Origin: Chlamydiota bacterium | GTDB lineage: Bacteria; Chlamydiota; Chlamydiia; Chlamydiales; Rhabdochlamydiaceae | Assembly: GCA_013287215.1 (NCBI GenBank) | Contig: JABDEH010000006.1 | Coordinates: forward strand, 1-35,237 | Direction: 5' to 3' | DNA: 35,237 nucleotides | Shown here: positions 23,220 to 31,706 of the stretch, piece by piece | How the letters are laid out: each line of letters starts with the position of its first letter | Position numbering within the stretch: the stretch's first letter is position 1 | Position numbers and translations under genes: made by a program | The notes under the pieces: generated by a model | Told to the model about the DNA's origin: nothing | What the model saw: only the letters and a program-made list of their open reading frames with translations | Databases searched by the model: none

Positions 23220-24242
23220 ATGATTGTCCTCGGCATTGAGACCACCTGCGATGAGACCGCCTGCGCGATTGTCCGCGACGGGAAGGAGGTGCTTTCTAAC
23301 GTCGTCACCTCACAAATAGACCTCCACGAGCTCTACGGAGGGGTCTTTCCCGAGCTGGCTTGCCGCCGCCACATCGATGTCCTCTTTCCGATCCTGGAAG
23401 AGGCGCTAAAGCAAGCCCAGATCGAGCAACCAGACCTGATCGCCGTCGCCAAAGGCCCGGGCCTGATCGGAGCGCTGCTCATCGGCCTCAACGCCGCCAA
23501 AGGCCTCTCGCTGGCGTGGAACAAACCCCTCATTGGCGTCAACCACGTGGAAGCGCATATCTATGCCTCCATGATGCCCTTAGATACACTTCCGCTCCCT
23601 GCGCTTGGCGTGGTCGTCTCGGGCGGACATACGTTCTTGGTGAAGATTGAAGCGCTCGGCAGCTACACCCTCATCGGCACTACCGTGGATGACGCCATTG
23701 GCGAGGCGTTCGACAAGGTGGGCAATTTGCTGGGACTCACCTACCCGGGCGGACCGGCGATCGAGGCGCTGGCTAGAGGAGGCAATCCAAAAAAATATCC
23801 CTTCCGGCCGGGGCAAGTCAAGGGGCGCCCGTGGGATTTTTCCTTCAGCGGGCTGAAGACCAATGTGCTCTATACGGTGAAGGGGCCGAACTCCCATAAG
23901 CACGCCCCTCTTGTCATTGCTGAAGAAGAAAAGGCGCATATCGCCGCCTCGTTCCAAGAAACAGCCTTGGGCGATGTGGTCGATAAGGCGCTAAAAGCTG
24001 CCCTGGCCTTTGGCTGCAAGGCGATCTTCTTTGGCGGGGGTGTATCGAGCAACCAAAGGCTGCGGGCGCTCTGCGCGGAAAGAAATCCTGGCCTGCCCCT
24101 CTACTGGCCGATGCAGGGGCTCGTGATGGATAATGCGGCGATGATCGCCGGCCTCGGCTACCATGTCTATCAAAAGCAGGGGCATGGCGATGGCCTCGAC
24201 TTAGAGCCTCAGATTCGGATTCCTCTGTCCTTAGAAGCCTAA
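23220..24242 (+). CDS. tsaD: tRNA N6-threonylcarbamoyltransferase TsaD
   Basis: The 340-residue protein (YgjD/Kae1/Gcp) transfers the threonylcarbamoyl group to A37 of ANN-decoding tRNAs, with TsaB and TsaE. It begins MIVLGIETTCDETACAIV, carries the metal-binding HVEAH (His 109 and 113), VSGGHTFLV, the ATP-binding DDAIGEAFDKVGNLLGL and the C-terminal FFGGGVSSN and MDNAAMIAGLG. Length is typical. A TGGAAA-17-TATCTT promoter-like pair puts the predicted transcription start at or next to the ATG, so the mRNA may be leaderless. It ends with a 12-bp overlap against the convergent porin gene. Confidence 0.97.
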   Translation: MIVLGIETTCDETACAIVRDGKEVLSNVVTSQIDLHELYGGVFPELACRRHIDVLFPILEEALKQAQIEQPDLIAVAKGPGLIGALLIGLNAAKGLSLAWNKPLIGVNHVEAHIYASMMPLDTLPLPALGVVVSGGHTFLVKIEALGSYTLIGTTVDDAIGEAFDKVGNLLGLTYPGGPAIEALARGGNPKKYPFRPGQVKGRPWDFSFSGLKTNVLYTVKGPNSHKHAPLVIAEEEKAHIAASFQETALGDVVDKALKAALAFGCKAIFFGGGVSSNQRLRALCAERNPGLPLYWPMQGLVMDNAAMIAGLGYHVYQKQGHGDGLDLEPQIRIPLSLEA

Positions 24243-25370
24243 CGTTGCGCCGACGTTCAGGCCTGAGAGGGAAAGGTCCCCGCTGTTGAAGACCAAACTG
24301 CCGGGATTCACATCATCCATCATTCTGCTGAAGCGGTTTTGGGCAAACCAAATTTGCTCTTCCCAGCCCGCATGGATCTTCAAGAAGTAGCGATGCTGGA
24401 ATAAGTAACGCCCCCATGAGAGGCCGCCTGCGATTTCCATGACGGGAGTCACGGCATGAAGATGATTTCCGATCTGGTTGATCCTGGTCCCATCGGGGAG
24501 AGTTTCTTTTTGGTTGATGTTGAACTCGCTCCAGAGCAAAGAGCCGGAGCCATTGAAAAATATGTTCCAGCCGTCCCCGAGTTCCCAATCTACATCCACG
24601 CCTAAACGGAGCCCAAAGGCACGCATGCTCGAAGTGTTGTGCGCTTTAACGGAGGTGAAGGAAGCGGCCGTGCTGTTGTACAGCACATTCCCATAGTTGG
24701 CGTTGATGCCCTGGTGGATCCAGGCGCCGCGCGCGCTGGCAAAAGGCCTCAAGGTAAAAAAACGGCCCGCGAAAAAACTCCGGCCCACTTCAATATCGCC
24801 GGTGTTGAAATTGAGGTGCCACGAGGAAGAGGCGCTCGTCGCCTGAGGATTTTGAAAAATGTTGAGCATGGTCGGGTAGATGATCTCTCCGGGAAGAGCT
24901 GAGACAGAGGCATTCTCATGGGTCCGGTAGCAGGTCCAGATAAAATAGAGGTCCCACTCATCGTGCGGGATCAAAAATCCTAGGCCGGCGCGAAACCCGG
25001 GCTCATAATCGGTCGAGATGCGATGGACCTTTCCCTGGGTGAGGGTCACCAGATCGGCAATCGGAGCGGCGCTCTGCAGCGCATACTCCAGGTTGTCTTC
25101 CTCGGCCTTGAGGTAAAGGAAATCTCCCATGAAGACCAGGTTGAGGCCGTCGCAGATCTGCATCCTCGAGGAGGCGGGGACCATCGTGACAGGTTCGCAC
25201 TTTTCGCGGCATTCCTCTAGGCAGACCTCACGGTCCTCATTGGCATAATAGATCGGTCTTTGTGGTGCGGCCGGGGCGCTCTGTTCGCTGGGGCGGTTGG
25301 TAATGATCCCCGATTCATTAGCGAAAATGGCAGTCGCGGGGAGCAAGGATAGGATTAGATAGTTTTTCAT
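24231..25370 (-). CDS. Outer-membrane porin, Lpg1974/Legionella-OMP type
   Basis: The 379-residue protein has a signal peptide (MKNYLILSLLPATAIFA, cleavage near residue 17), a short N-terminal region with clustered Cys (CLEECREKCEP, ~51-61), then alternating beta-strand pattern to the end, closing with GLNVGATLGF, a terminal Phe expected for BAM-assembled barrels. Segments such as FMGDFLYLKAEEDNLEYAL, YEPGFRAGLGFLIPHDEWDL and IEVGRSFF fit the Lpg1974-type pore-forming family, used as major porins in several environmental chlamydiae in place of classical MOMP. The clustered cysteines could cross-link in the Cys-rich chlamydial envelope. GAGG lies close before the ATG at 25370. Convergent with tsaD. 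Confidence 0.85.
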   Translation of the reverse strand: MKNYLILSLLPATAIFANESGIITNRPSEQSAPAAPQRPIYYANEDREVCLEECREKCEPVTMVPASSRMQICDGLNLVFMGDFLYLKAEEDNLEYALQSAAPIADLVTLTQGKVHRISTDYEPGFRAGLGFLIPHDEWDLYFIWTCYRTHENASVSALPGEIIYPTMLNIFQNPQATSASSSWHLNFNTGDIEVGRSFFAGRFFTLRPFASARGAWIHQGINANYGNVLYNSTAASFTSVKAHNTSSMRAFGLRLGVDVDWELGDGWNIFFNGSGSLLWSEFNINQKETLPDGTRINQIGNHLHAVTPVMEIAGGLSWGRYLFQHRYFLKIHAGWEEQIWFAQNRFSRMMDDVNPGSLVFNSGDLSLSGLNVGATLGF

Positions 25371-25415
25371 GTCCTCAATGTAGGCTTCAAAATATTTTTG
25401 TGCAAAGGAATTTTC

Positions 25416-25444
25416 TTGTCCCTTATTGGGGCGGCACTTATAAT
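25416..25444 (+). promoter_or_regulatory. Promoter of the rpmG-lol operon
   Basis: TTGTCC (25416-25421) and TATAAT (25439-25444) with a 17-bp spacer, 36 bp before the rpmG ATG. Likely start of the run rpmG through the MreD-like gene. Confidence 0.65.
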
Positions 25445-25479
25445 CCTGGGATGAACTTAATTTTTAAAGGATATTGTTT

Positions 25480-25638
25480 ATGGCAAAAGGCGCCCGAGAA
25501 AACGTAAAAATGAAAAGCACCGAGAGCGATGAGTGCTACTGGACAGAAAAGAACAAGCGCAATACGACAGGCCGCATTGAGCTGAAAAAATATGACAAAA
25601 AATTGCGCAAGCACGTGATTTTTAAAGAAGCTAAATAA
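25480..25638 (+). CDS. rpmG: Large ribosomal subunit protein bL33
   Basis: The 52-residue protein starts [20 protein letters not shown] and ends [13 protein letters not shown], matching bacterial L33 closely (KNKRNT, ELKKYD, and the HVIFKEAK end). It lacks the two CxxC pairs, so it is the zinc-free C-minus form. AAAGGA lies about eight bases before the ATG and a promoter sits at 25416-25444. It is followed after 9 bp by the LolC/E-type permease gene, an order also found in Chlamydia. Confidence 0.95.
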   Translation: MAKGARENVKMKSTESDECYWTEKNKRNTTGRIELKKYDKKLRKHVIFKEAK

Positions 25639-25647
25639 CGCTTTGGG

Positions 25648-27648
25648 ATGTTTGAACTCGCTGTCGCCCTTAAGTACTTGGTCCCTAGAAAGAAACAGCT
25701 ATCTGTCTCTCTGATCGCCACGCTTTCCGTGGCGGTGATCTCTCTAGTGGTGTGGCTTGTGCTCCTCTTCCTTTCCGTGACGGAGGGGATCGAGAAAAAC
25801 TGGCTCCAAAAGCTCACCGCGTTCAATGCCCCCCTTCGAATCAACCCGACAAGCACCTATTTAAATTCTTACTACTACAAGATCGATGCCTTCAGCAGCG
25901 CGTCGGGCTTTGAGCACAAAACGCTCGCCCAAAAAGCTGCCGCGTCGCGCGCCGACCCCTACGCGCCCGAGGCCGATCCGGAGCTCCCCTCCTACCTGGC
26001 CCCGAAAGCGCTGGGCCCTGATGGATCTCTGATCGATCCTGTCAAGACCGCCTACCGGATCCTTGAAGGAATCCCCGGCATTGTCTTCCAAGATTACGAA
26101 CTTAGCGGCGCGATGATGAAACTGCAGCTCGCCCGCCCCGAATCGGGGCTGATCACGCAGCGCGGCAGCGATGTGCAGACCCACCTCACGCAGGCCTCCT
26201 ACCTCTCTTCCTTTTCCGACCGGAGCCCCTACCTCCTCTCCCTCTTAAGCCCGCTCAAAACACAAGACCTCAACCACCTGTTTTATCTCTCGAACGCCTC
26301 GCCCCAAAAACTGCAAGCTTTATTAGACAATATCCGCTTAGATGAGGTGAAGACGACGCAGGACCATTGGCGCCTGCCGATGAGCCTCCTCCCCGAAGCG
26401 GTCCATATCTCGGCGCAGGCCTTTGTCAAGAACGGCGTGATCACGCATTGTATCTTGGATGAGAAGGCCGTGAAGGGCCGCGGATACTTGACAAAGCAAA
26501 AGGGAGCGGTGAAATTTGTGGATGCCTCAGGGGAACATGGGGTCGATCCCGGCGCGCCTCTCTTGACTCAGCGGGCCCTCACCTTCCGCGCAACTCCGAT
26601 CCCTGCCTCGCTCGCCTCCGCAAAACACCTGACCGACATCCTGCTTAAAGTCGACGGCACGCTCCAAGGCATTTCACTGCAGGGCGTTATTCGGTGGGAC
26701 GGTTTGGAAATCTCACAGGCAGAGGCCCGCACCCACTTTGCGGAGGAACCCAAAACACCTCCCCTGTGGGCCTACACGGTGGGCCAAACGGGAGTGCTAC
26801 CCCAAAACGGCGTCCTTCTCGCCAAGAGCTTTGAATCTGCCGGCGTCGGCATCGGCGACCAAGGGTTCCTCTCCTATTCCGCGCCGACAATCAGCGCGGT
26901 GCAAGAACAGCGGCTGCCGATCTATGTCGCCGGCTTTTACGATCCCGGCATCATGGCGATCGGCAATAAATGTATCTTGCTCCCCGCCGATCTCGCCCAC
27001 GCGGTCAATGCTTCGTCCCAGACATTCACGTTTGATCCGAGCCTTTCGAACGGGATCCAGGTGTGGTTCCGCGACTTAAAAAGCGTCGACGCGATCAAAC
27101 AGCAGATCGTTGAGGCGTTCAACAAGGCGGGCATCGGAGAATACTGGCAAGCCACCTCGTTCAAAGAGTATGATTTTTCCAAGGATCTTATGGAACAGTT
27201 CCAGAGCGACAAGCTCCTCTTCATGCTGGTGGGCCTCATCATCCTCGTCGTCGCTTGCTCCAACATCATTTCTCTGCTCGTCCTCCTCGTCAACGACAAG
27301 AAAAAAGAGATCGGCATCATGCAATCGATGGGCGCTTCCGGTTTTAGCATCGCCGCCATCTTCGGCGTCTGCGGCATCGCGATGGGCATCTTCAGCGCAG
27401 CCCTCGGCACACTCGGCGCCTACCTCACCCTCAAAAATATCGACTCAGTCGTAGGTTTTTTAAGTTTTGTGCAAGGCCATGAGGCGTTCAACGCCGCCTT
27501 CTACGGAAAAAATCTCCCCACCACGCTCAGCGGGGGCGCGCTCACCTTCATCTTGATCGTGACGCCTTTGATGGCGCTCATCGCAGGGCTTGTTCCCGCG
27601 ATCAAGGCCTGTCGCCTGCGCCCTTCGAACATCTTGAGGTCAGAATGA
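25648..27648 (+). CDS. lolE: LolC/LolE-type lipoprotein-releasing ABC permease
   Basis: The 666-residue protein belongs to the FtsX-like permease group of the LolCDE system that extracts outer-membrane lipoproteins from the inner membrane. It has one N-terminal transmembrane helix (SVAVISLVVWLVLLFLSV, ~28-45), a large periplasmic domain (~50-515), and three C-terminal helices: LLFMLVGLIILVVACSNIIS, FSIAAIFGVCGIAMGIFSAA and LTFILIVTPLMALIAGLVPA. The coupling region KKKEIGIMQSMGAS is characteristic. It is longer than E. coli LolE (about 414 residues), the excess being periplasmic. Only one permease gene is adjacent, suggesting a homodimer (LolF-like). Its stop overlaps lolD as ATGA. Confidence 0.88.
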   Translation: MFELAVALKYLVPRKKQLSVSLIATLSVAVISLVVWLVLLFLSVTEGIEKNWLQKLTAFNAPLRINPTSTYLNSYYYKIDAFSSASGFEHKTLAQKAAASRADPYAPEADPELPSYLAPKALGPDGSLIDPVKTAYRILEGIPGIVFQDYELSGAMMKLQLARPESGLITQRGSDVQTHLTQASYLSSFSDRSPYLLSLLSPLKTQDLNHLFYLSNASPQKLQALLDNIRLDEVKTTQDHWRLPMSLLPEAVHISAQAFVKNGVITHCILDEKAVKGRGYLTKQKGAVKFVDASGEHGVDPGAPLLTQRALTFRATPIPASLASAKHLTDILLKVDGTLQGISLQGVIRWDGLEISQAEARTHFAEEPKTPPLWAYTVGQTGVLPQNGVLLAKSFESAGVGIGDQGFLSYSAPTISAVQEQRLPIYVAGFYDPGIMAIGNKCILLPADLAHAVNASSQTFTFDPSLSNGIQVWFRDLKSVDAIKQQIVEAFNKAGIGEYWQATSFKEYDFSKDLMEQFQSDKLLFMLVGLIILVVACSNIISLLVLLVNDKKKEIGIMQSMGASGFSIAAIFGVCGIAMGIFSAALGTLGAYLTLKNIDSVVGFLSFVQGHEAFNAAFYGKNLPTTLSGGALTFILIVTPLMALIAGLVPAIKACRLRPSNILRSE

Positions 27649-28298
27649 GCCCAGTTCTCAGCGCAAAAAACATCTCGAAGTCGTTTCCCGGCATCGAGCT
27701 GCTGAATCAGCTCTCGTTAGAAGTCGCCGCCGGCGAAGCTGTCGCCATCATGGGCAAATCCGGGACGGGAAAAAGCACACTGCTCCACATCTTGGGCACC
27801 CTTGAGGCGCCCAGCGCCGGCGAGGTAGCGATCGCCGGACAGCTCGCAAGGCCTGCAAATACCTCTCTGATCCGCAACCGGCACGTCGGGTTTATTTTTC
27901 AAGCGTTCCACCTCCTGGAGGAGGAGACCGCGCTCTTCAATGTGCTGATGCCTGCCAAGATCGCCCGCAAAGAAAAAGAGCAGCTCCCGCGGGCCTTGGA
28001 ACTTTTAAGCAAAGTGGAGCTCGCCTCCCGCAAAGACCTCCTCGTCAAGCATCTCTCCGGGGGCGAAAAGCAGCGGGTTGCGATCGCACGCGCCCTCTGC
28101 AACGATCCCGAACTCATCCTCGCCGATGAGCCGACAGGCAATCTCGACCACGCCACCTCACAAGCGATCCACGCCCTCCTCATCGGTACGGCAAAAAAGT
28201 TCAACAAGGCCCTAATCGTCGTCACCCACGATCCCGAGCTCGCTGCACTCTGCGACCGCACCCTCATCCTCAAAGAAGGACACCTATGCACCTCTTGA
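27645..28298 (+). CDS. lolD: Lipoprotein-releasing ABC ATPase
   Basis: The 217-residue ATPase has Walker A GKSGTGKST (37-45), the Q-loop FIFQAFHLL, ABC signature LSGGEKQRVAIARAL (~136-150), Walker B LILADEPTGNLD (~155-166) and the H-loop VVTHD. Q-loop and length are typical of LolD. The ATGA overlap with the permease shows translational coupling; GAGG precedes the ATG. It drives lipoprotein release at the inner membrane. Its 3' end overlaps the UDP-glucose dehydrogenase start by 13 bases. Confidence 0.95.
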   Translation: MSPVLSAKNISKSFPGIELLNQLSLEVAAGEAVAIMGKSGTGKSTLLHILGTLEAPSAGEVAIAGQLARPANTSLIRNRHVGFIFQAFHLLEEETALFNVLMPAKIARKEKEQLPRALELLSKVELASRKDLLVKHLSGGEKQRVAIARALCNDPELILADEPTGNLDHATSQAIHALLIGTAKKFNKALIVVTHDPELAALCDRTLILKEGHLCTS

Positions 28299-29605
28299 TC
28301 ATCGGCAGCGGCTATGTAGGCCTCGTTACCGGCGCGTGCTTTGCGGAAATGGGACACCATGTCACCTGCCTCGATATCGATGCCGCCAAAATCAATAACC
28401 TCAAACTTGGGGTCCTCCCCATCTTCGAGCCCTCCTTGGACGAACTGATCAAACGGAATCTCAAAGCACGGCGCCTCCACTTCACAACCGACTACCCGTC
28501 CGCCGTCAGACAGGCCGAAGTCTGCTTCATCGCCGTGCCCACCCCTGCGACAGAAAACGGCGCCTGCGACCTCAGCTGCGTCTTTGCCGCCTCCGCCGAG
28601 ATTGCCAAGCACATGCCCTCCTACCGCATCATCGTGAACAAATCCACCGTCCCCGTCGGCACCGCAGAGGCTGTGAAAAAGCATATGCAGCAGTTTACAA
28701 GCATTCCCTTCGATGTCGTCTCCAACCCCGAATTCCTCAAAGAGGGATCGGCCATCAGCGACTGCATGAAGCCCGACCGGATCATCCTAGGCGTGGACAG
28801 CCCTACGGCCGCCCAAAAAATGAAAGACCTCTATGCCTCGTTCAACCTCAATCACGACCGGCTCCTTCTCATGGACATCCGCTCTGCCGAAATGACCAAG
28901 TATGCCGCCAACGCGATGCTTGCCACCCGCATCTCGTTCATGAACGAGCTCGCCGGCCTCTGCGAAAACTTAAGCGCCAACATCAATGACGTGCGCATCG
29001 GCATCGGATCCGACAGCCGCATCGGCTACCAATTTTTATACCCCGGCGTCGGCTATGGCGGCTCCTGCTTCCCAAAAGACCTCAAGGCGCTGCAAGCCAT
29101 GGCCCGCGAGGCCTGCTATGAAACTCCCCTCATCAACGCCGTCGAGGCCATCAATGAGCGGCAGAAAAAACTCCTCGCCGCTAAGATCACCCGCTACTTT
29201 GGCGCCGTGAGCGGCAAGACCATTGCGATCTGGGGCCTCTCATTCAAGCCCGATACCGACGACATCCGCGAAGCACCGTCGCTAGAGCTCATCAAAGAAT
29301 TGCTCGCCGCCGGCGCCGCGCTGCGCCTCTATGATCCCGTCTCGATGCAGAACGCCAAAAAACTCCTAGGCGAGCACCCCAACCTCCACTTTTGCACCGA
29401 CGAATATGACGCCGCCGCCGGCGCGCATGCAATCGCGCTCGTCACTGAGTGGAAGCAATTTCGGTTTGTCGATTGCAAGGCCTTGATAGAAAAGATGCAG
29501 GGCAAAGGATTTTTCGACGGACGCAACCAATACAAACACCAGGAGATGTGTGAACAAGGTTTTGACTACTTCGGCATCGGAGTCCCTTCTCGAACAAAGC
29601 ATTGA
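28286..29605 (+). CDS. udg: UDP-glucose 6-dehydrogenase
   Basis: The 439-residue enzyme oxidises UDP-glucose twice with NAD to UDP-glucuronate. It opens with the Rossmann motif IIGSGYVGLVTGACFAEMGH, has AVPTPATENGACDLS, NKSTVPVGTAE, NPEFLKEGSAISDCMKPDRI, the active-site GYGGSCFPKD with Cys near residue 260, and WGLSFKPDTDDIREAPS. AAGGA lies five bases before the ATG inside lolD. UDP-glucuronate feeds polysaccharide or glycolipid synthesis; a membrane-lipid-type glycosyltransferase is at 318. Its 3' end contains the start of the prenyl synthase gene by 56 bp. Confidence 0.95.
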   Translation: MHLLIIGSGYVGLVTGACFAEMGHHVTCLDIDAAKINNLKLGVLPIFEPSLDELIKRNLKARRLHFTTDYPSAVRQAEVCFIAVPTPATENGACDLSCVFAASAEIAKHMPSYRIIVNKSTVPVGTAEAVKKHMQQFTSIPFDVVSNPEFLKEGSAISDCMKPDRIILGVDSPTAAQKMKDLYASFNLNHDRLLLMDIRSAEMTKYAANAMLATRISFMNELAGLCENLSANINDVRIGIGSDSRIGYQFLYPGVGYGGSCFPKDLKALQAMAREACYETPLINAVEAINERQKKLLAAKITRYFGAVSGKTIAIWGLSFKPDTDDIREAPSLELIKELLAAGAALRLYDPVSMQNAKKLLGEHPNLHFCTDEYDAAAGAHAIALVTEWKQFRFVDCKALIEKMQGKGFFDGRNQYKHQEMCEQGFDYFGIGVPSRTKH

Positions 29606-30416
29606 GCAGATCGAAAAGGCCCTCGCCTCCCTGATCCCTCCACGGGAAGAAGCCCTCCATGGACTCCTCTTTGCATCAGGCCGCTACGCGCTCCTCTCCG
29701 GAGGCAAACGGCTCCGCCCACTCCTTGTCCTCGCCACAGCCGACGCCTACGGCGCTCCCCTAGACAACGCCCTCCTCCCCGCCTGCGCCCTCGAGCTCAT
29801 CCACACCTATTCCCTCGTGCATGACGACCTCCCCTGCATGGACGACGACGACATGCGCCGCGGCCGTCCCACCGTCCACAAGGTCTACGGCGAGGGGCAC
29901 GCCGTTCTCACCGGAGACTACCTCCTCACGTATGCGTTCCAGCTCCTCAGCGAAGATAAGCACCTCACCCCCGATCAAAAGCTGCGCCTCATCCGCTGCC
30001 TTGCCTACAACGCCGGCGCCGACGGAATGATCGGCGGACAAGTCGTCGACCTCCTCAGCACAAACAAAACCATCGATTGGAACACGCTCAAGTTCATGCA
30101 CCTTCACAAAACCGCAGCCCTCCTCGCGACCGCGCTCGAATTTGGGGCCATCATCGGCGGCGCCCCTCCCGATGACCACCATCTTTTAAGCGACATCGGC
30201 AAAAATCTCGGCCTCGCCTTCCAGATCATCGACGACCTCCTCGACGCCGGCGAGGAGTCTGAAAAGACCACCGTCCTCTCCTTTCTCTCCGCCCCCGAGG
30301 CCGAAGCCCTCGCCAAAACCCTCTACAAAACCGCTTGCGATCAGCTAAAAGCCCTCTCCGTCCCCACCCCGCACTTAAGCTTGCTTGCTCAAAAACTCGT
30401 CTTCCGCTCTAATTAG
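29550..30416 (+). CDS. ispA: Farnesyl/geranyl diphosphate synthase
   Basis: The 288-residue prenyltransferase condenses isopentenyl diphosphate with allylic diphosphates. The first Asp-rich motif HDDLPCMDDDDMRRG (~90-104) has the two-residue insertion of bacterial FPP synthases; the second is FQIIDDLLDAG (~223-233). GGKRLRPLLVL and GQVVDLLS are also present. The GTG start at 29550 is supported by AGGAG at 29541-29545, which places it 56 bp inside the udg gene. Product feeds undecaprenyl and quinone synthesis. It is followed after 3 bp by the MreD-like gene. Confidence 0.94.
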   Translation: MNKVLTTSASESLLEQSIEQIEKALASLIPPREEALHGLLFASGRYALLSGGKRLRPLLVLATADAYGAPLDNALLPACALELIHTYSLVHDDLPCMDDDDMRRGRPTVHKVYGEGHAVLTGDYLLTYAFQLLSEDKHLTPDQKLRLIRCLAYNAGADGMIGGQVVDLLSTNKTIDWNTLKFMHLHKTAALLATALEFGAIIGGAPPDDHHLLSDIGKNLGLAFQIIDDLLDAGEESEKTTVLSFLSAPEAEALAKTLYKTACDQLKALSVPTPHLSLLAQKLVFRSN

Positions 30417-30419
30417 CCC

Positions 30420-30926
30420 ATGCTCATCCCTTTTTGCCTGGCTCTATTTTCTGCGCTCTTCGGAACGATCCTGCTTCCCAGCCTGCGCCTCATCGCCTTC
30501 GCTCCTTTCCTCTCTCTTGCCTACATGCGTACCTCGCTGCTCACCTCACTCTGGCTCGCGTTCCTCTCCGGTCTCATCATCGACCTCCTCTCCGCTGAGC
30601 TCCGCTTCGGCACCTATGCACTCAACTACTCGCTGACCACCCTGATCCTCTACAACCAGAAGCGGCACTTCTTTGAAGACAAACCGCTCTCCCTTCCCCT
30701 CTTCACCTTGTTTTTTTCCCTCATCTCGACACTGCTCCAGCTCATCCTCCTCAAGGAGGTTGTCTTCACCTGGAAACTCGCGCTCACCGACCTCTGCGTC
30801 ATGCCCCTCTGCGACGCCCTCTATGCCCTTTTCTGGTTTACGATCCCGTTGAAGATCGTGGCCTATTTGAAAAAAGGAACCTGGCGCCGCTTCTTAAGAA
30901 AAGAGACAGAAGAGCAAGAAGAGTGA
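30420..30926 (+). CDS. MreD-like polytopic membrane protein
   Basis: The 168-residue protein has about five hydrophobic helices: LIPFCLALFSALFGTILL, LAFAPFLSLAYMRTS-like, LLTSLWLAFLSGLIIDLLSA, LFTLFFSLISTLLQLILL and MPLCDALYALFWFTIPL. The pattern SGLIIDLLSAELRFGTYALN is like the conserved GLxxDLLsgxxxGxxAL segment of the rod-shape protein MreD, and length and topology agree. The tail RRFLRKETEEQEE is cytoplasmic. MreD would act with MreB/MreC in peptidoglycan synthesis at the division site. The family is divergent, so the call is tentative. It ends the operon and is followed by a CAGAG repeat and a strong hairpin. Confidence 0.5.
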   Translation: MLIPFCLALFSALFGTILLPSLRLIAFAPFLSLAYMRTSLLTSLWLAFLSGLIIDLLSAELRFGTYALNYSLTTLILYNQKRHFFEDKPLSLPLFTLFFSLISTLLQLILLKEVVFTWKLALTDLCVMPLCDALYALFWFTIPLKIVAYLKKGTWRRFLRKETEEQEE

Positions 30927-30941
30927 ATTTTTCGGATTTTT

Positions 30942-30964
30942 ACCACAGAGGGCACAGAGAAAAG
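30942..30964. repeat. CACAGAG-type short repeat
   Basis: ACCACAGAGGGCACAGAGAA directly follows the MreD-like gene. This purine-rich repeat type resembles the other CGCAAAG/CAGAG elements at 8350 and 20016-20114 and again sits next to a toxin-antitoxin pair. Confidence 0.5.
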
Positions 30965-30971
30965 AAAAAGA

Positions 30972-31010
30972 GAAAGATGCATTCACGACTTCATCGCGAA
31001 TGCATCTTTC
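30972..31010 (-). terminator. Strong hairpin at the brnTA 3' end
   Basis: GAAAGATGCATTC (30972-30984) pairs perfectly over 13 bp with 30998-31010, around a 13-base loop. On the minus strand it is followed by a pyrimidine-rich, U-dominated run, so it likely terminates the leftward brnT-brnA transcript and could also serve the converging operon. Confidence 0.6.
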
Positions 31011-31013
31011 CAG

Positions 31014-31247
31014 TTAAACGTAACGGGAAGTGTATTTGTCGATTAACACCCTGATCATCGTTTGATAATTTGTGTGATATTTTGCAGCTTCGCTCTTAAA
31101 GAAATCAATACTTGACTTTGTCAAAGAAATGGTAATTTTCTTTGTTTCTTCCTTCAAAACCAAGTCTTTTGGCTTTGGCAAAAAATCATCGACTATTTTA
31201 ATTTTTCCAATCGGTTCGTCTGTGTACTTAACTTTGCGCTTTTTCAT
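31014..31247 (-). CDS. brnA: BrnA-like antitoxin
   Basis: The 77-residue protein begins MKKRKVKYTDEPIGKIKIVD and ends in a ribbon-helix-helix-like part (KKITISLTKSSIDFFKSEAA, YQTMIRVLIDKYTSRY), as in BrnA/CopG-type antitoxins that bind the toxin with the C-terminus and the operator with the RHH fold. The ATG at 31247 is supported by GGAGG seven bases upstream and overlaps the brnT 3' end by 20 bases; a longer reading to 31283 lacks such support. Position directly after a BrnT-type toxin fixes the role. It probably autoregulates the pair. Confidence 0.82.
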   Translation of the reverse strand: MKKRKVKYTDEPIGKIKIVDDFLPKPKDLVLKEETKKITISLTKSSIDFFKSEAAKYHTNYQTMIRVLIDKYTSRYV

Positions 31248-31509
31248 AAATTTTCCTCCCTTTCCTCCAATGACCTGCACCAAAAATGCGAATCGTTTGA
31301 TCTTTGTAAATAAAACGGACCGTTATCACTGCGCCATCAACCTCGCCAAAACAATAGTAGCGCTTTTCGCTTCTTGAATGTTCGATATCTTCGGCAATAA
31401 CACGTTTCGGATCCAAAAATGCCCGTTGAGCAACAATAAATGAAACCCCATGTTTTCCTATATTTACTTCATTTTTTCTAGGATCCCACTCAAAAACAAT
31501 CCTATCCAT
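31228..31509 (-). CDS. brnT: BrnT-type ribonuclease toxin
   Basis: The 93-residue protein matches BrnT (RelE-fold ribonuclease): FEWDPRKNEVNIGKHGVSF (~5-23) is the family signature WDPxKxxxNxxKHGVSF, followed by FLDP, a KRYYCFGEVDG segment and VRFIYKDQTIRIFGAGHW, where the usual RxISARxA end is altered to IRIFGAGHWRKGRKIYE. Target is cellular RNA. The altered C-terminal motif could mean weakened or changed activity. Start ATG 31509; the ribosome-binding site is weak. It is the upstream member of the operon, as usual for BrnTA. Confidence 0.87.
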   Translation of the reverse strand: MDRIVFEWDPRKNEVNIGKHGVSFIVAQRAFLDPKRVIAEDIEHSRSEKRYYCFGEVDGAVITVRFIYKDQTIRIFGAGHWRKGRKIYEKAQS

Positions 31510-31706
31510 GCGAGAAGGTTATCAAAACACCCATATTTATCGCCATATATTTATACATATACATTGCTAACATTGTTGTCTAGTGCTGTGCAAAAGGGGC
31601 GCATTTATTTTTTAGATGAAAGTTATTTAAGTTTGGGGTAGCATAGCATCTCAGTGGATGGGCAGCCACTCAAATTTAAACTTCAAGAGAAACGCGGAGA
31701 CCCAAA

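Noticed and set aside
27899-28684. Minus-strand open frame opposite lolD/udg (about 261 codons)
   Set aside because: It spans two well-supported plus-strand genes and resembles no protein; explained by third-position GC bias.
29550-29605. Possible frameshift or fusion between udg and ispA
   Set aside because: The AGGAG site directly before the GTG at 29550 and intact ends of both proteins show an ordinary overlap.
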